Below, in pieces: positions 1 to 8,131 of a DNA stretch of 64,000 bases; position 1 is the first letter of the stretch, and each line of letters begins with the position of its first letter. A program made the position numbers and the translations under genes. The notes beneath the pieces are model-generated. The model made no database searches. It was not told where the DNA came from and was given only the letters and a program-made list of their open reading frames with translations. This stretch comes from Rummeliibacillus sp963792445 (GTDB taxonomy: Bacteria > Bacillota > Bacilli > Bacillales_A > Planococcaceae), in NCBI GenBank assembly GCA_963792445.1, contig CAWBWO010000006.1:42530-106529 (forward strand). The letters are read 5' to 3'.

Positions 1-785
1 GTTTGGTTTGTTTGTTGGATCATACGAATTTGTGGTGCCGTTTGTATTGTTATTTGGCGAGATAATTGCAGGTCGTAAACCCGCTTTTCAAGGCGATCTA
101 CAAATTGTGCAAGGTCATTGAAATCTTGCACATCCATTTGATCTTGAGAGAGTTCAGCCTTTTGTTTGAGCTTTGGTAACATTTCAGTAACGATTTCTTC
201 TTTTTTAAGTTCAGCTGCTGCAATATAAACATTTAAAGCTTGAAAATAGGTTTTATTTTGTTCGTAAAGCTGATCTAACATTTTAACATCTTCAACTAAT
301 CCGGCTTTAGAATGTTCTAATTGAATGCCAATTCGATCTATTTGCGTACTTAGTTTTTGGTATTTTGTCATCATTTCTTGTAGAGAACGAGATACGCGAC
401 CAAAAAATTTTCGAATGCCACTTTTTTTACTTTGTTGAAGCTCTTCAGGATTGAGTTCATTTAGTTTATCCATCAGATTTTTTAAAACATCGCCAACTGG
501 ACCGATGTCTTTACGTTGAACATGGTCAAGCATTTGATGTGAAAAACGAGAGAGTTCAGTTTGGGCATTTGCACCATAAGTTAATATGGATTGATAATCT
601 CCAACAGGAATCTGTGCTGCTAATTGCTCAGCTTTTTTCTTATCTTCATCAGGCAAACGATCCATTACTGTAAGAGTTTTAGACTCTTGCGGAATGCTTG
701 ATTGAACAGGTTGTGGTTGGAAATCGAATGGATTACTTAGTAAATCATCCATTGATTTCGCAGAATTAGATGATGAGTCGGTCAT
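1..785 (-). CDS. TelA/KlaA-family toxic anion resistance protein (3' part outside window)
   Basis: The reading frame starts at an ATG ending at 785 and stays open to the window edge, giving about 261 N-terminal residues. It begins MTDSSSNSAKSMDDLL, then an acidic, glutamine-rich stretch and long charged helices (for example GIRKFFGRVSRSLQEMM) typical of TelA/YaaN proteins, which are cytoplasmic helical proteins linked genetically to tellurite and other envelope stress. The exact biochemical role is unknown in the family. It lies 13 bases downstream of the xpaC-like gene on the same strand, matching the xpaC-yaaN pair of Bacillus subtilis. The C-terminus cannot be seen. Confidence 0.85.
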   Translation of the reverse strand, partial: MTDSSSNSAKSMDDLLSNPFDFQPQPVQSSIPQESKTLTVMDRLPDEDKKKAEQLAAQIPVGDYQSILTYGANAQTELSRFSHQMLDHVQRKDIGPVGDVLKNLMDKLNELNPEELQQSKKSGIRKFFGRVSRSLQEMMTKYQKLSTQIDRIGIQLEHSKAGLVEDVKMLDQLYEQNKTYFQALNVYIAAAELKKEEIVTEMLPKLKQKAELSQDQMDVQDFNDLAQFVDRLEKRVYDLQLSRQITIQTAPQIRMIQQTNQ

Positions 786-798
786 TTTGAATCTCCTC

Positions 799-1431
799 TC
801 AAGTTGCTGATAGTTGTTTTTGTGAAGTTGAAAGTTGTGCAAAATCCAACTCCATTTTCAGTTCTTCGATATCTGTTGCGAGTACTGCATGTAAGTCCTC
901 TTGCATAATATTATTTAGGCCTTCTAATGTTTCTCGTGTTTCTTGCAAAGCTAAATGTACATCCATATCTTTTATTGGTTGTGTAGAGAGTAGGGCATAC
1001 TTCTCTGTTAATTCACTAGCTGAGTGAAGATGTGCGTAGAAAAATTGCTCTACATTATAAAACTTTTTAGGGTTTTTATTTACAATATTTACGATTCTTT
1101 TAGCCAAACGATTCATTTCAAAAATTTGTTTAAATGTAGAGATAGAACGAACCTTTGTATAAAAACGATTTAAGTTTCGGAGTTCGCTATATGCTTCATT
1201 TAATTGAGATTTGATATGCTTGTACTCTGAACGAGTAAGACCTATTCTTTTTAAATATTTGGATAGTTGTATGTTTTTAATAATATAATTTGATGGTAGG
1301 TAGCTAATGATTGCAATCAAAGAGCTTATCCAAAAATTAACATCAAAATTAAAAGTACATATCATCCATGTCGATAGAATTACGATAAGATTGAAACTAT
1401 TTCTGATTATAAATTGTCCAAATTTAAACAT
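799..1431 (-). CDS. xpaC: XpaC-like protein (5-bromo-4-chloroindolyl phosphate hydrolysis family)
   Basis: A 210-residue protein with two N-terminal hydrophobic segments (about residues 15-50) followed by a long charged helical region, the usual XpaC layout. The family is named from phosphatase-like behaviour on indolyl phosphate, but no catalytic motif is visible and the true function is unsettled. The start ATG follows a good ribosome site (gaaggagg) at suitable spacing. It is the first gene of a two-gene operon with the TelA-like gene; the two families occur together widely in Bacillales, suggesting a shared envelope-stress role. Family call is fairly sure, function is not. Confidence 0.8.
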   Translation of the reverse strand: MFKFGQFIIRNSFNLIVILSTWMICTFNFDVNFWISSLIAIISYLPSNYIIKNIQLSKYLKRIGLTRSEYKHIKSQLNEAYSELRNLNRFYTKVRSISTFKQIFEMNRLAKRIVNIVNKNPKKFYNVEQFFYAHLHSASELTEKYALLSTQPIKDMDVHLALQETRETLEGLNNIMQEDLHAVLATDIEELKMELDFAQLSTSQKQLSAT

Positions 1432-1815
1432 GGATTTTCCTCCTTCTAACTCTTCTTTATAAGTACGAATGAAGTGAGAGAAAGTTTCACTTTATAAATA
1501 ATAAGAGATATTAAATTCAGATTGCGCTAAATTCAATATACTTTTAAGATAAAATTCATTTTAAAACCAATAATGAAATTGAATTGATACAATAATCAAT
1601 TGAATTAATTTTAATATATTTTAAAAGAATTTGCTAAAGGAAAAGGTTAGAAAACTAAAAGAAGATAAATGTTTGAAAAGAAATAAATGGATCGACAGAA
1701 TAATTTTTTGTTACGACCGTAAATGATATTGTTCAAGCAATATAATTGTTTTTTTACGATATTGATTGTATTTTTATTTCAATAGTTTAAAAATTAATTA
1801 GAAGGATTGACGTTT
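1432..1815. other. Divergent intergenic region, no gene seen
   Basis: Very AT-rich spacer between the divergent xpaC-like and DUF1033 genes, so both promoters should lie here. A short inverted repeat (ATATTG ... CAATAT, about 1727-1744) could be an operator. I see no convincing promoter pair, open frame or RNA. Confidence 0.4.
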
Positions 1816-2094
1816 ATGTATAAGATTATATATATGAAAGCAGATTATGAGCCATGGTGGGAATTTGAAGGATGGGAAAAGAACATCGTAAAAGAAAATG
1901 TTTTTGATCATAAGGAAGAGGCAACACGATTTCTAAATGATACGTTAAGAGAGTTTAACCAAAAATTTATGCATCATGAGCATAAGAAGGGACGTTTTTG
2001 GGCATTCTGGTCAGACGAAGAGGTTCAATTTTGTGAGGCATGTGATGAAGATATCCAAACATTTCACGGCATCATTTGGGAAGAAACCAAATAA
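1816..2094 (+). CDS. DUF1033 family protein
   Basis: A 92-residue cytoplasmic protein rich in Trp, Glu and His (YEPWWEFEGWE near the N-terminus, FWAFWSDEEVQFCEACDEDIQ later), which matches the DUF1033 family of Bacilli; no function is known. The ATG at 1816 is chosen because the SD-like GAAGGA sits nine bases upstream, whereas the in-frame TTG at 1807 would have no spacer. It stands alone between the xpaC promoter region and the csp genes. Two cysteines (CEAC) could bind metal, but that is speculation. Confidence 0.75.
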   Translation: MYKIIYMKADYEPWWEFEGWEKNIVKENVFDHKEEATRFLNDTLREFNQKFMHHEHKKGRFWAFWSDEEVQFCEACDEDIQTFHGIIWEETK

Positions 2095-2139
2095 ACCCAA
2101 GTTGAAAGTAATAAACTTTTTGAAAAATCTTCAATTTTG

Positions 2140-2167
2140 TTGACATTAATTTTTAACATGTTATACT
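2140..2167 (+). promoter_or_regulatory. SigA promoter of first csp gene
   Basis: TTGACA at 2140-2145 and TATACT at 2162-2167, spacing 16, with a TG one base before the -10 (extended -10). This near-consensus promoter would start an mRNA with a leader of about 150 bases before the cold-shock gene. Confidence 0.8.
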
Positions 2168-2205
2168 ATGTTTAACAAATGAAATTGATTTACCGCAAAC
2201 TTCCA

Positions 2206-2261
2206 TTCACATATTACAAAAAGTGATCGGCTTGTCATCGGTACTTTATGTAATATGTGAA
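2206..2261 (+). promoter_or_regulatory. 5' leader hairpin of first csp mRNA
   Basis: Perfect 13-base inverted repeat TTCACATATTACA (2206-2218) / TGTAATATGTGAA (2249-2261), extended inside by AAAGT/ACTTT. A related hairpin precedes the second csp gene with compensating base changes, so this is probably a folded leader affecting mRNA stability or translation with temperature. The regulatory role is inference. Confidence 0.7.
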
Positions 2262-2323
2262 TTTTTGTTTTGGGTTATTAATTCTTATTTGTTCAATTTT
2301 TATTTTTTTGGAGGTTTTCTCAC

Positions 2324-2524
2324 ATGAAACAAGGTACAGTAAAATGGTTTAACTCAGAAAAAGGCTTCGGCTTCATCGAAGTAGAAGGCGAAAACGATGT
2401 ATTCGTACACTTCAGCGCAATCCAAGGCGAAGGCTTCAAAACTCTTGACGAAGGTCAAAAAGTAGAATTTGAAGTAGTTGAAGGTAACCGCGGACCACAA
2501 GCAGCAAACGTTACAAAACTTTAA
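2324..2524 (+). CDS. Cold-shock protein, CspA/CspB family (copy 1)
   Basis: A 66-residue single cold-shock domain protein, the normal length. RNP1 is KGFGFIEV (about residues 13-20) and RNP2 is VFVHFSAI (about 26-33), the aromatic surface that binds single-stranded RNA and DNA. Such proteins act as RNA chaperones that keep mRNA translatable in the cold. The start has a strong ribosome site (ggaggttttctcac before ATG), identical to that of the next gene. The two proteins differ at only a few residues and the genes are tandem, 181 bases apart, so they are a recent local duplication. Confidence 0.95.
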   Translation: MKQGTVKWFNSEKGFGFIEVEGENDVFVHFSAIQGEGFKTLDEGQKVEFEVVEGNRGPQAANVTKL

Positions 2525-2534
2525 TTTGCTGATT

Positions 2535-2563
2535 AGGGGTAACTCGTTTACCCCTTACTTTTA
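2535..2563 (+). terminator. Weak intrinsic terminator after first csp
   Basis: Stem AGGGGTAA/TTACCCCT with five-base loop followed by a poor T tract (tactttt). It may allow readthrough into the second csp gene, before which I see no clear promoter. Confidence 0.5.
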
Positions 2564-2587
2564 AATACATAGTTTTGAACTCTTCAC

Positions 2588-2641
2588 ATTTATGTATTAC
2601 AAAGAGTACCTGATATTAGATGCTTTTTGTAATATGTAAAT
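2588..2641 (+). promoter_or_regulatory. 5' leader hairpin of second csp mRNA
   Basis: A 16-base stem (2588-2603 with 2626-2641) containing two G-U pairs exactly where the first csp leader has C-G and A-U pairs. Loop and flanks differ. The paired changes preserve the fold, which argues for function as RNA. Confidence 0.65.
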
Positions 2642-2705
2642 CTTTGATCTCGGTTGAAAATTGCGTATTGATTTAAAATTTTTATTTATATGGAGGTTTT
2701 CTCAC

Positions 2706-2906
2706 ATGAAACAAGGTACAGTAAAATGGTTTAATGCAGAAAAAGGTTTCGGTTTTATCGAAGTAGAAGGTGAAGATGATGTATTCGTACACTTCTCAGC
2801 AATCCAAGGCGACGGATTCAAAACTCTTGACGAAGGTCAAAAAGTAGAATTTGAAGTGGTTGAAGGTAACCGTGGACCACAAGCAGCTAACGTTTCTAAA
2901 TTCTAA
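2706..2906 (+). CDS. Cold-shock protein, CspA/CspB family (copy 2)
   Basis: A 66-residue cold-shock domain protein with KGFGFIEV and VFVHFSAI nucleic-acid-binding motifs. It differs from the upstream copy mainly by N to A near residue 11, N to D in the EGEDD segment, E to D in QGDGF and KF instead of KL at the end. The ATG at 2706 is chosen over an in-frame upstream start because it follows ggaggttttctcac, the same ribosome site as copy 1, and gives the normal family length. It is followed by a strong terminator. Role: RNA chaperone, perhaps with different temperature or growth-phase control from copy 1. Confidence 0.95.
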   Translation: MKQGTVKWFNAEKGFGFIEVEGEDDVFVHFSAIQGDGFKTLDEGQKVEFEVVEGNRGPQAANVSKF

Positions 2907-2923
2907 TTTAGAAAACTTAAGGA

Positions 2924-2957
2924 AGCATTCACACTTAACGTGTGGATGCTTTTTTTT
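2924..2957 (+). terminator. Intrinsic terminator of csp region
   Basis: 11-base stem AGCATTCACAC/GTGTGGATGCT (one G-U pair), five-base loop and eight Ts. Confidence 0.9.
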
Positions 2958-3246
2958 ATACAAAAATACATCTAAACAATTATTAAAGTAATATTCCTAG
3001 TATGACCTAGAAAAGAAATTTTATACAAATTAGTTTTCTCTTAAACTACAAATTATTATATATGAATTATATGCTATTAATCAACATTCTTCTTGAAAAA
3101 TTCTTTCAGATATGAACACTTCGTGACAGAAATAAAAGATTTATGTCGAAAATGATTCTTTCTAATCAGTTTTAAAAATTAAGTTTATACTAATATTCAT
3201 TGATATTATTAATAGTATTCCTCATGACGAGACTAACCAGATACAT
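2958..3246. other. Intergenic spacer, nothing recognised
   Basis: AT-rich sequence between two convergent terminators. I see no open frame with a ribosome site, no RNA gene and no repeat. Confidence 0.4.
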
Positions 3247-3289
3247 AAAAAAAGAAGGCAAAACTGGTAGTAAATAAGCTTTGCCTTCT
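3247..3289 (-). terminator. Intrinsic terminator of ABC-F gene
   Basis: On the minus strand AGAAGGCAAA ... TTTGCCTTCT followed by a run of seven Ts. Confidence 0.85.
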
Positions 3290-3336
3290 ATGATTAATGA
3301 GAATGTACTAAACTTTAATAGGGAAGTGTGAATCAA

Positions 3337-4941
3337 TTAATCCAAGTTATTTGATTCTTTCCATTCTAAAAATTCATCATATGATAATTGTTTGTCTAAA
3401 ATAGAACCATCTTCACGAATTTCAATTACGCGATTAGCGATTGTTTGAATAAATTGATGGTCATGAGAAGTAAAGATCATAGCGCCTTTAAAATTAATGA
3501 GACCTTCGTTTAATGCTTGAATGGATTCAAGATCAAGATGGTTTGTTGGTTCGTCTAATAATAATACATTAGAGTGAGAAAGCATCATGCGAGAAAGCAT
3601 ACAACGTACTTTTTCGCCACCTGAAAGAACTGAAGGGGATTTCTTTACTTCTTCACCACTAAATAGCATACGGCCTAAGAAACCGCGAAGGAATGTCTCT
3701 GTTTCGTCCTCTGGAGAGAATTGTCTTAACCAGTCAACGAGTGTTTTTTCGCCACCATTAAAGAACTCTTCGTTATCAAGAGGGAAGTAACTTTGAGAAG
3801 TTGTAATACCCCATTTAAATGAGCCTTCATAATTTTCATCTTCACCAGCAAGAATCTTCAGTAGTGCTGTTTTTGCAATAGCGTCTCCAATTAAGATAAT
3901 TTTATCATCTTTATTCATGATGAAGCGCATATCTTTAAATTGTACTTCGTCTTCAATCGTTTTGCTCAAACCATCTACAGTAAGTACGTCATTCCCAATT
4001 TCACGTTCCATAGAAAAGTTAATGTATGGATACTTACGGCTAGATGGTTTTATATCGTCTAATTCAATTTTTTCAAGCATTTTCTTACGAGATGTTGCTT
4101 GTTTTGATTTAGATGCATTTGCAGAGAATCTTGCAACGAATTCTTGTAATTCTTTAATTTTTTCTTCTTTTTTCTTGTTTTGATCGGATAGCATTTTTTG
4201 TGCTAATTTACTGGATTCATACCAGAAGTCATAGTTACCTACATAAATTTGAATTCTAGAATAATCAAGGTCAGCAATATGAGTACAAACCTTGTTCAAG
4301 AAGTGACGGTCATGGGAAACAACGATTACTGTATTCTCAAAATTGATTAAAAATTCTTCTAACCATTTGATTGCTTTCAAATCCAAATGGTTGGTAGGTT
4401 CATCAAGTAATAGTACGTCTGGTTTACCGAAAAGTGCTTGAGCTAATAATACTTTAACTTTTTCAGAACCTGACAACTCTGACATAGTCATATAGTGCAT
4501 AGATTCAGGGATTCCAAGACCTTGAAGAAGAATTGCTGCATCTGATTCAGCTTCCCAACCATTCATGTCTGCAAATTCACCTTCTAATTCTGCTGCACGA
4601 ATTCCATCCTCATCCGTGAAAGGATCTTTCATATAGATTGCGTTTTTCTCTTGCATCACGTCATATAATCGTTTGTGACCCATCAAAACTGTTTCTAAAA
4701 CTTGGAATTCCTCGTATTCGAAGTGGTTTTGTTTTAAAACAGCAAGACGTTCACCAGGATTCATACTAACATGTCCATCTTGTGGTTCAATATCTCCGGA
4801 TAAAATTTTTAAAAATGTAGATTTGCCCGCGCCATTGGCACCGATTAAACCGTAACAGTTACCTGGCGTAAATTTAATATTAACATCTTCAAATAGCTTA
4901 CGGTCGCCATAGCGAAGACCTACGTTACTTACTTGAATCAT
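3337..4941 (-). CDS. ABC-F family ATPase (YkpA/YbiT type)
   Basis: A 534-residue protein with two ABC ATPase domains and no membrane segment, the ABC-F layout; these proteins bind the ribosomal E site and help translation. Domain 1 has Walker A GANGAGKST (34-42), signature LSGSE (156-160) and Walker B LLLDEPTNHLD (177-187). A charged linker follows (about 245-300). Domain 2 keeps LSGGE (439-443) and LLLDEPTNHLD (460-470), but its Walker A is altered to IGDAIAKTA (351-359), lacking the usual GxxGxGKS. It is closest to the YkpA/YbiT branch rather than to drug-resistance ABC-F proteins. Single gene with strong ribosome site aaggaggt and its own terminator. Confidence 0.88.
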   Translation of the reverse strand: MIQVSNVGLRYGDRKLFEDVNIKFTPGNCYGLIGANGAGKSTFLKILSGDIEPQDGHVSMNPGERLAVLKQNHFEYEEFQVLETVLMGHKRLYDVMQEKNAIYMKDPFTDEDGIRAAELEGEFADMNGWEAESDAAILLQGLGIPESMHYMTMSELSGSEKVKVLLAQALFGKPDVLLLDEPTNHLDLKAIKWLEEFLINFENTVIVVSHDRHFLNKVCTHIADLDYSRIQIYVGNYDFWYESSKLAQKMLSDQNKKKEEKIKELQEFVARFSANASKSKQATSRKKMLEKIELDDIKPSSRKYPYINFSMEREIGNDVLTVDGLSKTIEDEVQFKDMRFIMNKDDKIILIGDAIAKTALLKILAGEDENYEGSFKWGITTSQSYFPLDNEEFFNGGEKTLVDWLRQFSPEDETETFLRGFLGRMLFSGEEVKKSPSVLSGGEKVRCMLSRMMLSHSNVLLLDEPTNHLDLESIQALNEGLINFKGAMIFTSHDHQFIQTIANRVIEIREDGSILDKQLSYDEFLEWKESNNLD

Positions 4942-5018
4942 GCATGTACCTCCTTATTCACAATATTACTATTATATCATGGTTATTGTAATTGCACTAT
5001 CACTTTAAAAATACCAAA

Positions 5019-5053
5019 TAAAAAAGCGAAGAGAGTAAGGTACTCACTTCGCT
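5019..5053 (-). terminator. Intrinsic terminator of CoA-transferase gene
   Basis: Minus-strand stem AGCGAAGTGAGT/ACTCTCTTCGCT, followed by six Ts. Confidence 0.9.
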
Positions 5054-5067
5054 AAATGATTCATTAA

Positions 5068-6573
5068 TTATTTCTTCATTGAACCTGTTTTTTCAAGTCG
5101 ATCATACATTTCAAATGCACGATTTAGAATATGTGGAGTTTGTGCATTGCCAGTAGCTTCTACAGCTGCATTGTAGTATTCCCATAATTGTTCTTTGTAG
5201 TCAGGGTGTACACAGTTGTTGATGATTAAAGGTACACGTTCTTTAGGTGCTAAACCACGTAAGTCAGCAATACCTTGTTCTGTAACGATTACATCAACAT
5301 CATGTTCAGTATGGTCTACGTGAGAAACCATTGGTACGATTGATGAAATAGCACCGTTTTTAGCTGTTGATTTAGTAATGAAAATACCTAGACGAGCATT
5401 ACGAGCAAAGTCACCAGAACCACCGATACCATTCATCATTTTGCTACCTGAAACGTGAGTAGAGTTTACATTACCATAAATATCAGCTTCAAGAGCAGTA
5501 TTAATAGAAATTAAACCTAAACGACGGATTAATTCAGGATGATTTGTAATTTCTTGTGGACGTAATACTAATTTGTCAGCATATTTATCAAGATCTCCAT
5601 AAACACGTTTACCTAGTTCTGCTGAAAGGGTAATAGAAGTAGCAGATGCGAAATCAACTTTACCTGCGTCGATTAAGTTAAATACTGCATCTTGAAGTAC
5701 TTCAGAGAATACTGTTAGATGTTCGAATTCTGAATCTGCAAAACCATCTAAAACAGCATTTGCTACAGAACCAACTCCAGATTGAAATGGTGCTAAAGTG
5801 TTAGTTAAGCGACCAGCTTTAATTTCAGAACGGAAGAAATCAAGAATGTAATTCGCCATAACTTGAGTTTCTTCGTCAGGAGGAACAATTAGAGATGGTG
5901 CATCTAATTCTTCAGAAATGACAATTGCTTTCACTTTTGAAGGATCTAATTTAATTCCTTTTGTACCAATACGATCAGAAACGTGTGTTAGAGGAATAGG
6001 TTGGCGTTTACCTTGTTCTTCAGGGACATATATATCATGAATACCGATTAAAGATTCAGGTTGTGCAATGTTTAATTCGATAATGATATTTTCAGCTACG
6101 TCAGCAATAATTGGGTTATTACCAACAGATGTAGTTGGGATTAAGTATCCATCTTCTGTAATTGCAGAAGCTTCGAGGATAGCGTATTTGATTGGTCCAA
6201 AAATTTCTTGGCGGTATTGTTCGGCACTGTGTGATAAATGCATATCAGCAAATAAAACTTCGCCTTTATTGATTAATGTACGAATACCTTTATCGCCTTG
6301 GAAAGGGCCACGTTTGCGGATACCACCAGCAAGTGCTAAATCATGGTCAACTTCTGGACCTAGTGATGCGCCAGTATATACATCAATTTTAAATTTTTCA
6401 TTTTTAGCACGTTCTGCAAGAGCAGCAGGCACCACTTTAGCATCACCAGCACGAGTGAAACCACTCATACCTACAACATCGCCATCAGAAATTAGTGCAG
6501 CAGCTTCTTCTGCTGATACTATTTTCTTTGTTAATTCTTTTAAACCAATACGGCTTTCGATTGTTGCTTCCAT
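5068..6573 (-). CDS. Acetyl-CoA hydrolase/transferase family protein (succinate:acetate CoA-transferase type)
   Basis: A 501-residue class I CoA-transferase of the Ach1/AarC/Cat1 group, expected to move CoA between acetyl-CoA, succinyl-CoA and free acids in the cytoplasm. Visible family motifs are QSGVGSVANAV (264-274), the FSEVLQDA block in which Glu291 should be the covalent catalytic glutamate, and NGIGGSGDF (381-389) in the C-terminal half. Length is normal. The ATG follows agggggtaa at good spacing. It is monocistronic with its own terminator. A possible CcpA site lies about 150 bases upstream, which would fit carbon-dependent control of acetate metabolism. Substrate choice (succinate versus others) cannot be read from sequence. 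Confidence 0.9.
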   Translation of the reverse strand: MEATIESRIGLKELTKKIVSAEEAAALISDGDVVGMSGFTRAGDAKVVPAALAERAKNEKFKIDVYTGASLGPEVDHDLALAGGIRKRGPFQGDKGIRTLINKGEVLFADMHLSHSAEQYRQEIFGPIKYAILEASAITEDGYLIPTTSVGNNPIIADVAENIIIELNIAQPESLIGIHDIYVPEEQGKRQPIPLTHVSDRIGTKGIKLDPSKVKAIVISEELDAPSLIVPPDEETQVMANYILDFFRSEIKAGRLTNTLAPFQSGVGSVANAVLDGFADSEFEHLTVFSEVLQDAVFNLIDAGKVDFASATSITLSAELGKRVYGDLDKYADKLVLRPQEITNHPELIRRLGLISINTALEADIYGNVNSTHVSGSKMMNGIGGSGDFARNARLGIFITKSTAKNGAISSIVPMVSHVDHTEHDVDVIVTEQGIADLRGLAPKERVPLIINNCVHPDYKEQLWEYYNAAVEATGNAQTPHILNRAFEMYDRLEKTGSMKK

Positions 6574-6722
6574 TTTCGGTTACCCCCTAAATAGTATGTT
6601 ACTTATTTGTTCAACTCCATCTAAAAATTCGTAACATGATTTTGTAAAAACATCTTCATGCTTACGAATACTAAAATAAAAACTTTAGTCGGATGAAAGT
6701 TGATTTTGAAACAAAGATTAAA

Positions 6723-6736
6723 TGTAATCGGTTTCT
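6723..6736 (-). promoter_or_regulatory. Possible cre (CcpA) site
   Basis: TGTAATCGGTTTCT on the plus strand fits the catabolite-response consensus TGWNANCGNTNWCA at 13 of 14 positions and lies upstream of the CoA-transferase start. The promoter itself was not identified, so the call is tentative. Confidence 0.35.
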
Positions 6737-6857
6737 ATCTATATTTTTACATAAAATCGCTAGAATAATCTACTATATTGATTAAATTTCTAAAAAAATT
6801 TTTTTAAAAGATTAAAAAACGATGTAAACAAATGGAATATTTAGGTTTTTTATAAGG

Positions 6858-6884
6858 AAAAAGCAGCTATTTACTAGCTGCTTT
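6858..6884 (-). terminator. Intrinsic terminator of DHH phosphoesterase gene
   Basis: Minus-strand AAAGCAGCTA/TAGCTGCTTT with five-base loop, then Ts. Confidence 0.8.
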
Positions 6885-6917
6885 CGGAATATTATATTAA
6901 CATTAATTGTAAAATAA

Positions 6918-7979
6918 CTATTTATTTTTTCCTGCTTCGAGCACAGCTGCTAAAAACTCAGGTCCTAGCTCAGATAAATCACATCCTGAGGCGTTTGGAT
7001 GTCCTCCGCCATTGTATGCTTTTGCAATTTCTGACAAATTAACAGTGTTTCCAATTGAACGAAGTGAAATTCGATTTTTTACAAGACTGATAATAAAAAC
7101 AGCATCTATTTCTTCTGAGAATTTTTCTGCTAAATGGTTTCCTAACTCACTGAAGAAGGAATCTGTTTCAACAACACCTATATTTAATGGCGTAGCATGT
7201 CCTTTGAGTTGGAAATGAGGAACGATTACCATTTGCTTTGATTTTTTCTTCAAAACTTTGCGAAGTTCTTCTTTAGAAAAATCCAAATAAGTAATATCAT
7301 CAGGCGTAAAAAATTGACCATTTACAATATAATCCATACGTGCGTGGATAAAGTCATGTCTATTTCTAGCATAGAAAATAGTATTTAAGTCGGTTGCTTC
7401 TTGAATTGAAAGTACATTCCAATCCCAGGTGTCGTATAAACGTATATCCTCAACTAAATGTACTAAACGGTCAAAGATTTTAACTTTTTCAGAATCCGAA
7501 TACTCATATGAAATTTCGGTTTTCTCTGTTTCTTCATCAGTTACATGGAAAATAGGGGAAACTTCATATTCTGCATCCTTTAACGCTTTAAAAAGTAAAG
7601 TTGTGGCAGACATTTTGATATCATTTACTGATGGTAAAACACTAGCCCATTCATAATTATTTAAAGAAACTGCTGAGGCGTGGTGATCGATTAAAACAAC
7701 AAATCGACCATCTGGTTTCTTATTTACTTTATCAATCATTTTAGCGGTATCATCATTTACACTTAAATCTGTGATGATTAATAATTCTTGATCATTTAAT
7801 TCAGCTAAACGGGTTTGTACTGCTTCATCTACTTTTCGTGTTTCAACGTAGTAGGGGGAATGCGTGATACCATATGCACGAAGTACAATGGATGGGCCGA
7901 CACCATCTAAATCTGTATGGGTAATTAAATGAATATGTTCATAATTTTGTAATCGTTTCGGCAATTTTTTAAAATTCAA
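6918..7979 (-). CDS. DHH family phosphoesterase, NrnB-like
   Basis: A 353-residue cytoplasmic protein with the DHH phosphoesterase motifs in order: HTDLDGVG (21-28), DLS (71-73), DHHAS (98-102) and, in the C-terminal DHHA1 domain, GGGHPNASG (324-332). These bind two Mn ions and the nucleic-acid end. The overall form resembles NrnB (YngD) of B. subtilis, an oligoribonuclease ('nanoRNase'), rather than the longer GdpP or the pAp-phosphatase NrnA; other small phosphodiesters are possible substrates. The start is a TTG at 7979, with a moderate AAAGGCG site upstream. It is a single gene between terminators. Confidence 0.82.
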   Translation of the reverse strand: MNFKKLPKRLQNYEHIHLITHTDLDGVGPSIVLRAYGITHSPYYVETRKVDEAVQTRLAELNDQELLIITDLSVNDDTAKMIDKVNKKPDGRFVVLIDHHASAVSLNNYEWASVLPSVNDIKMSATTLLFKALKDAEYEVSPIFHVTDEETEKTEISYEYSDSEKVKIFDRLVHLVEDIRLYDTWDWNVLSIQEATDLNTIFYARNRHDFIHARMDYIVNGQFFTPDDITYLDFSKEELRKVLKKKSKQMVIVPHFQLKGHATPLNIGVVETDSFFSELGNHLAEKFSEEIDAVFIISLVKNRISLRSIGNTVNLSEIAKAYNGGGHPNASGCDLSELGPEFLAAVLEAGKNK

Positions 7980-8073
7980 GTCTTTCAGCGCCTTTCATAT
8001 CAAACATAGATATTTATTATACCATTATTTATCATAAAATAATCGTTTGCTCATGGACAAATCCTTACTGAAA

Positions 8074-8114
8074 CAAAAAAGTTGATCGAAGGGAATCTTC
8101 GACCAACTTTTTTG
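8074..8114 (-). terminator. Intrinsic terminator (bidirectional form)
   Basis: Long stem AAAAAAGTTGATCGAAG / CTTCGACCAACTTTTTT with one mismatch; it serves the minus-strand SH3 protein gene. Confidence 0.9.
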
Positions 8115-8131
8115 TTTATATGCGTTAATAG

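Noticed and set aside
3587..4183. Open frames opposite the ABC-F gene
   Set aside because: Antisense shadows of a clear conserved gene, with no independent start signals.
6068..6634. 188-residue plus-strand frame opposite the CoA-transferase
   Set aside because: Antisense to a well-conserved gene; Ser/Ala-rich shadow without start signals.
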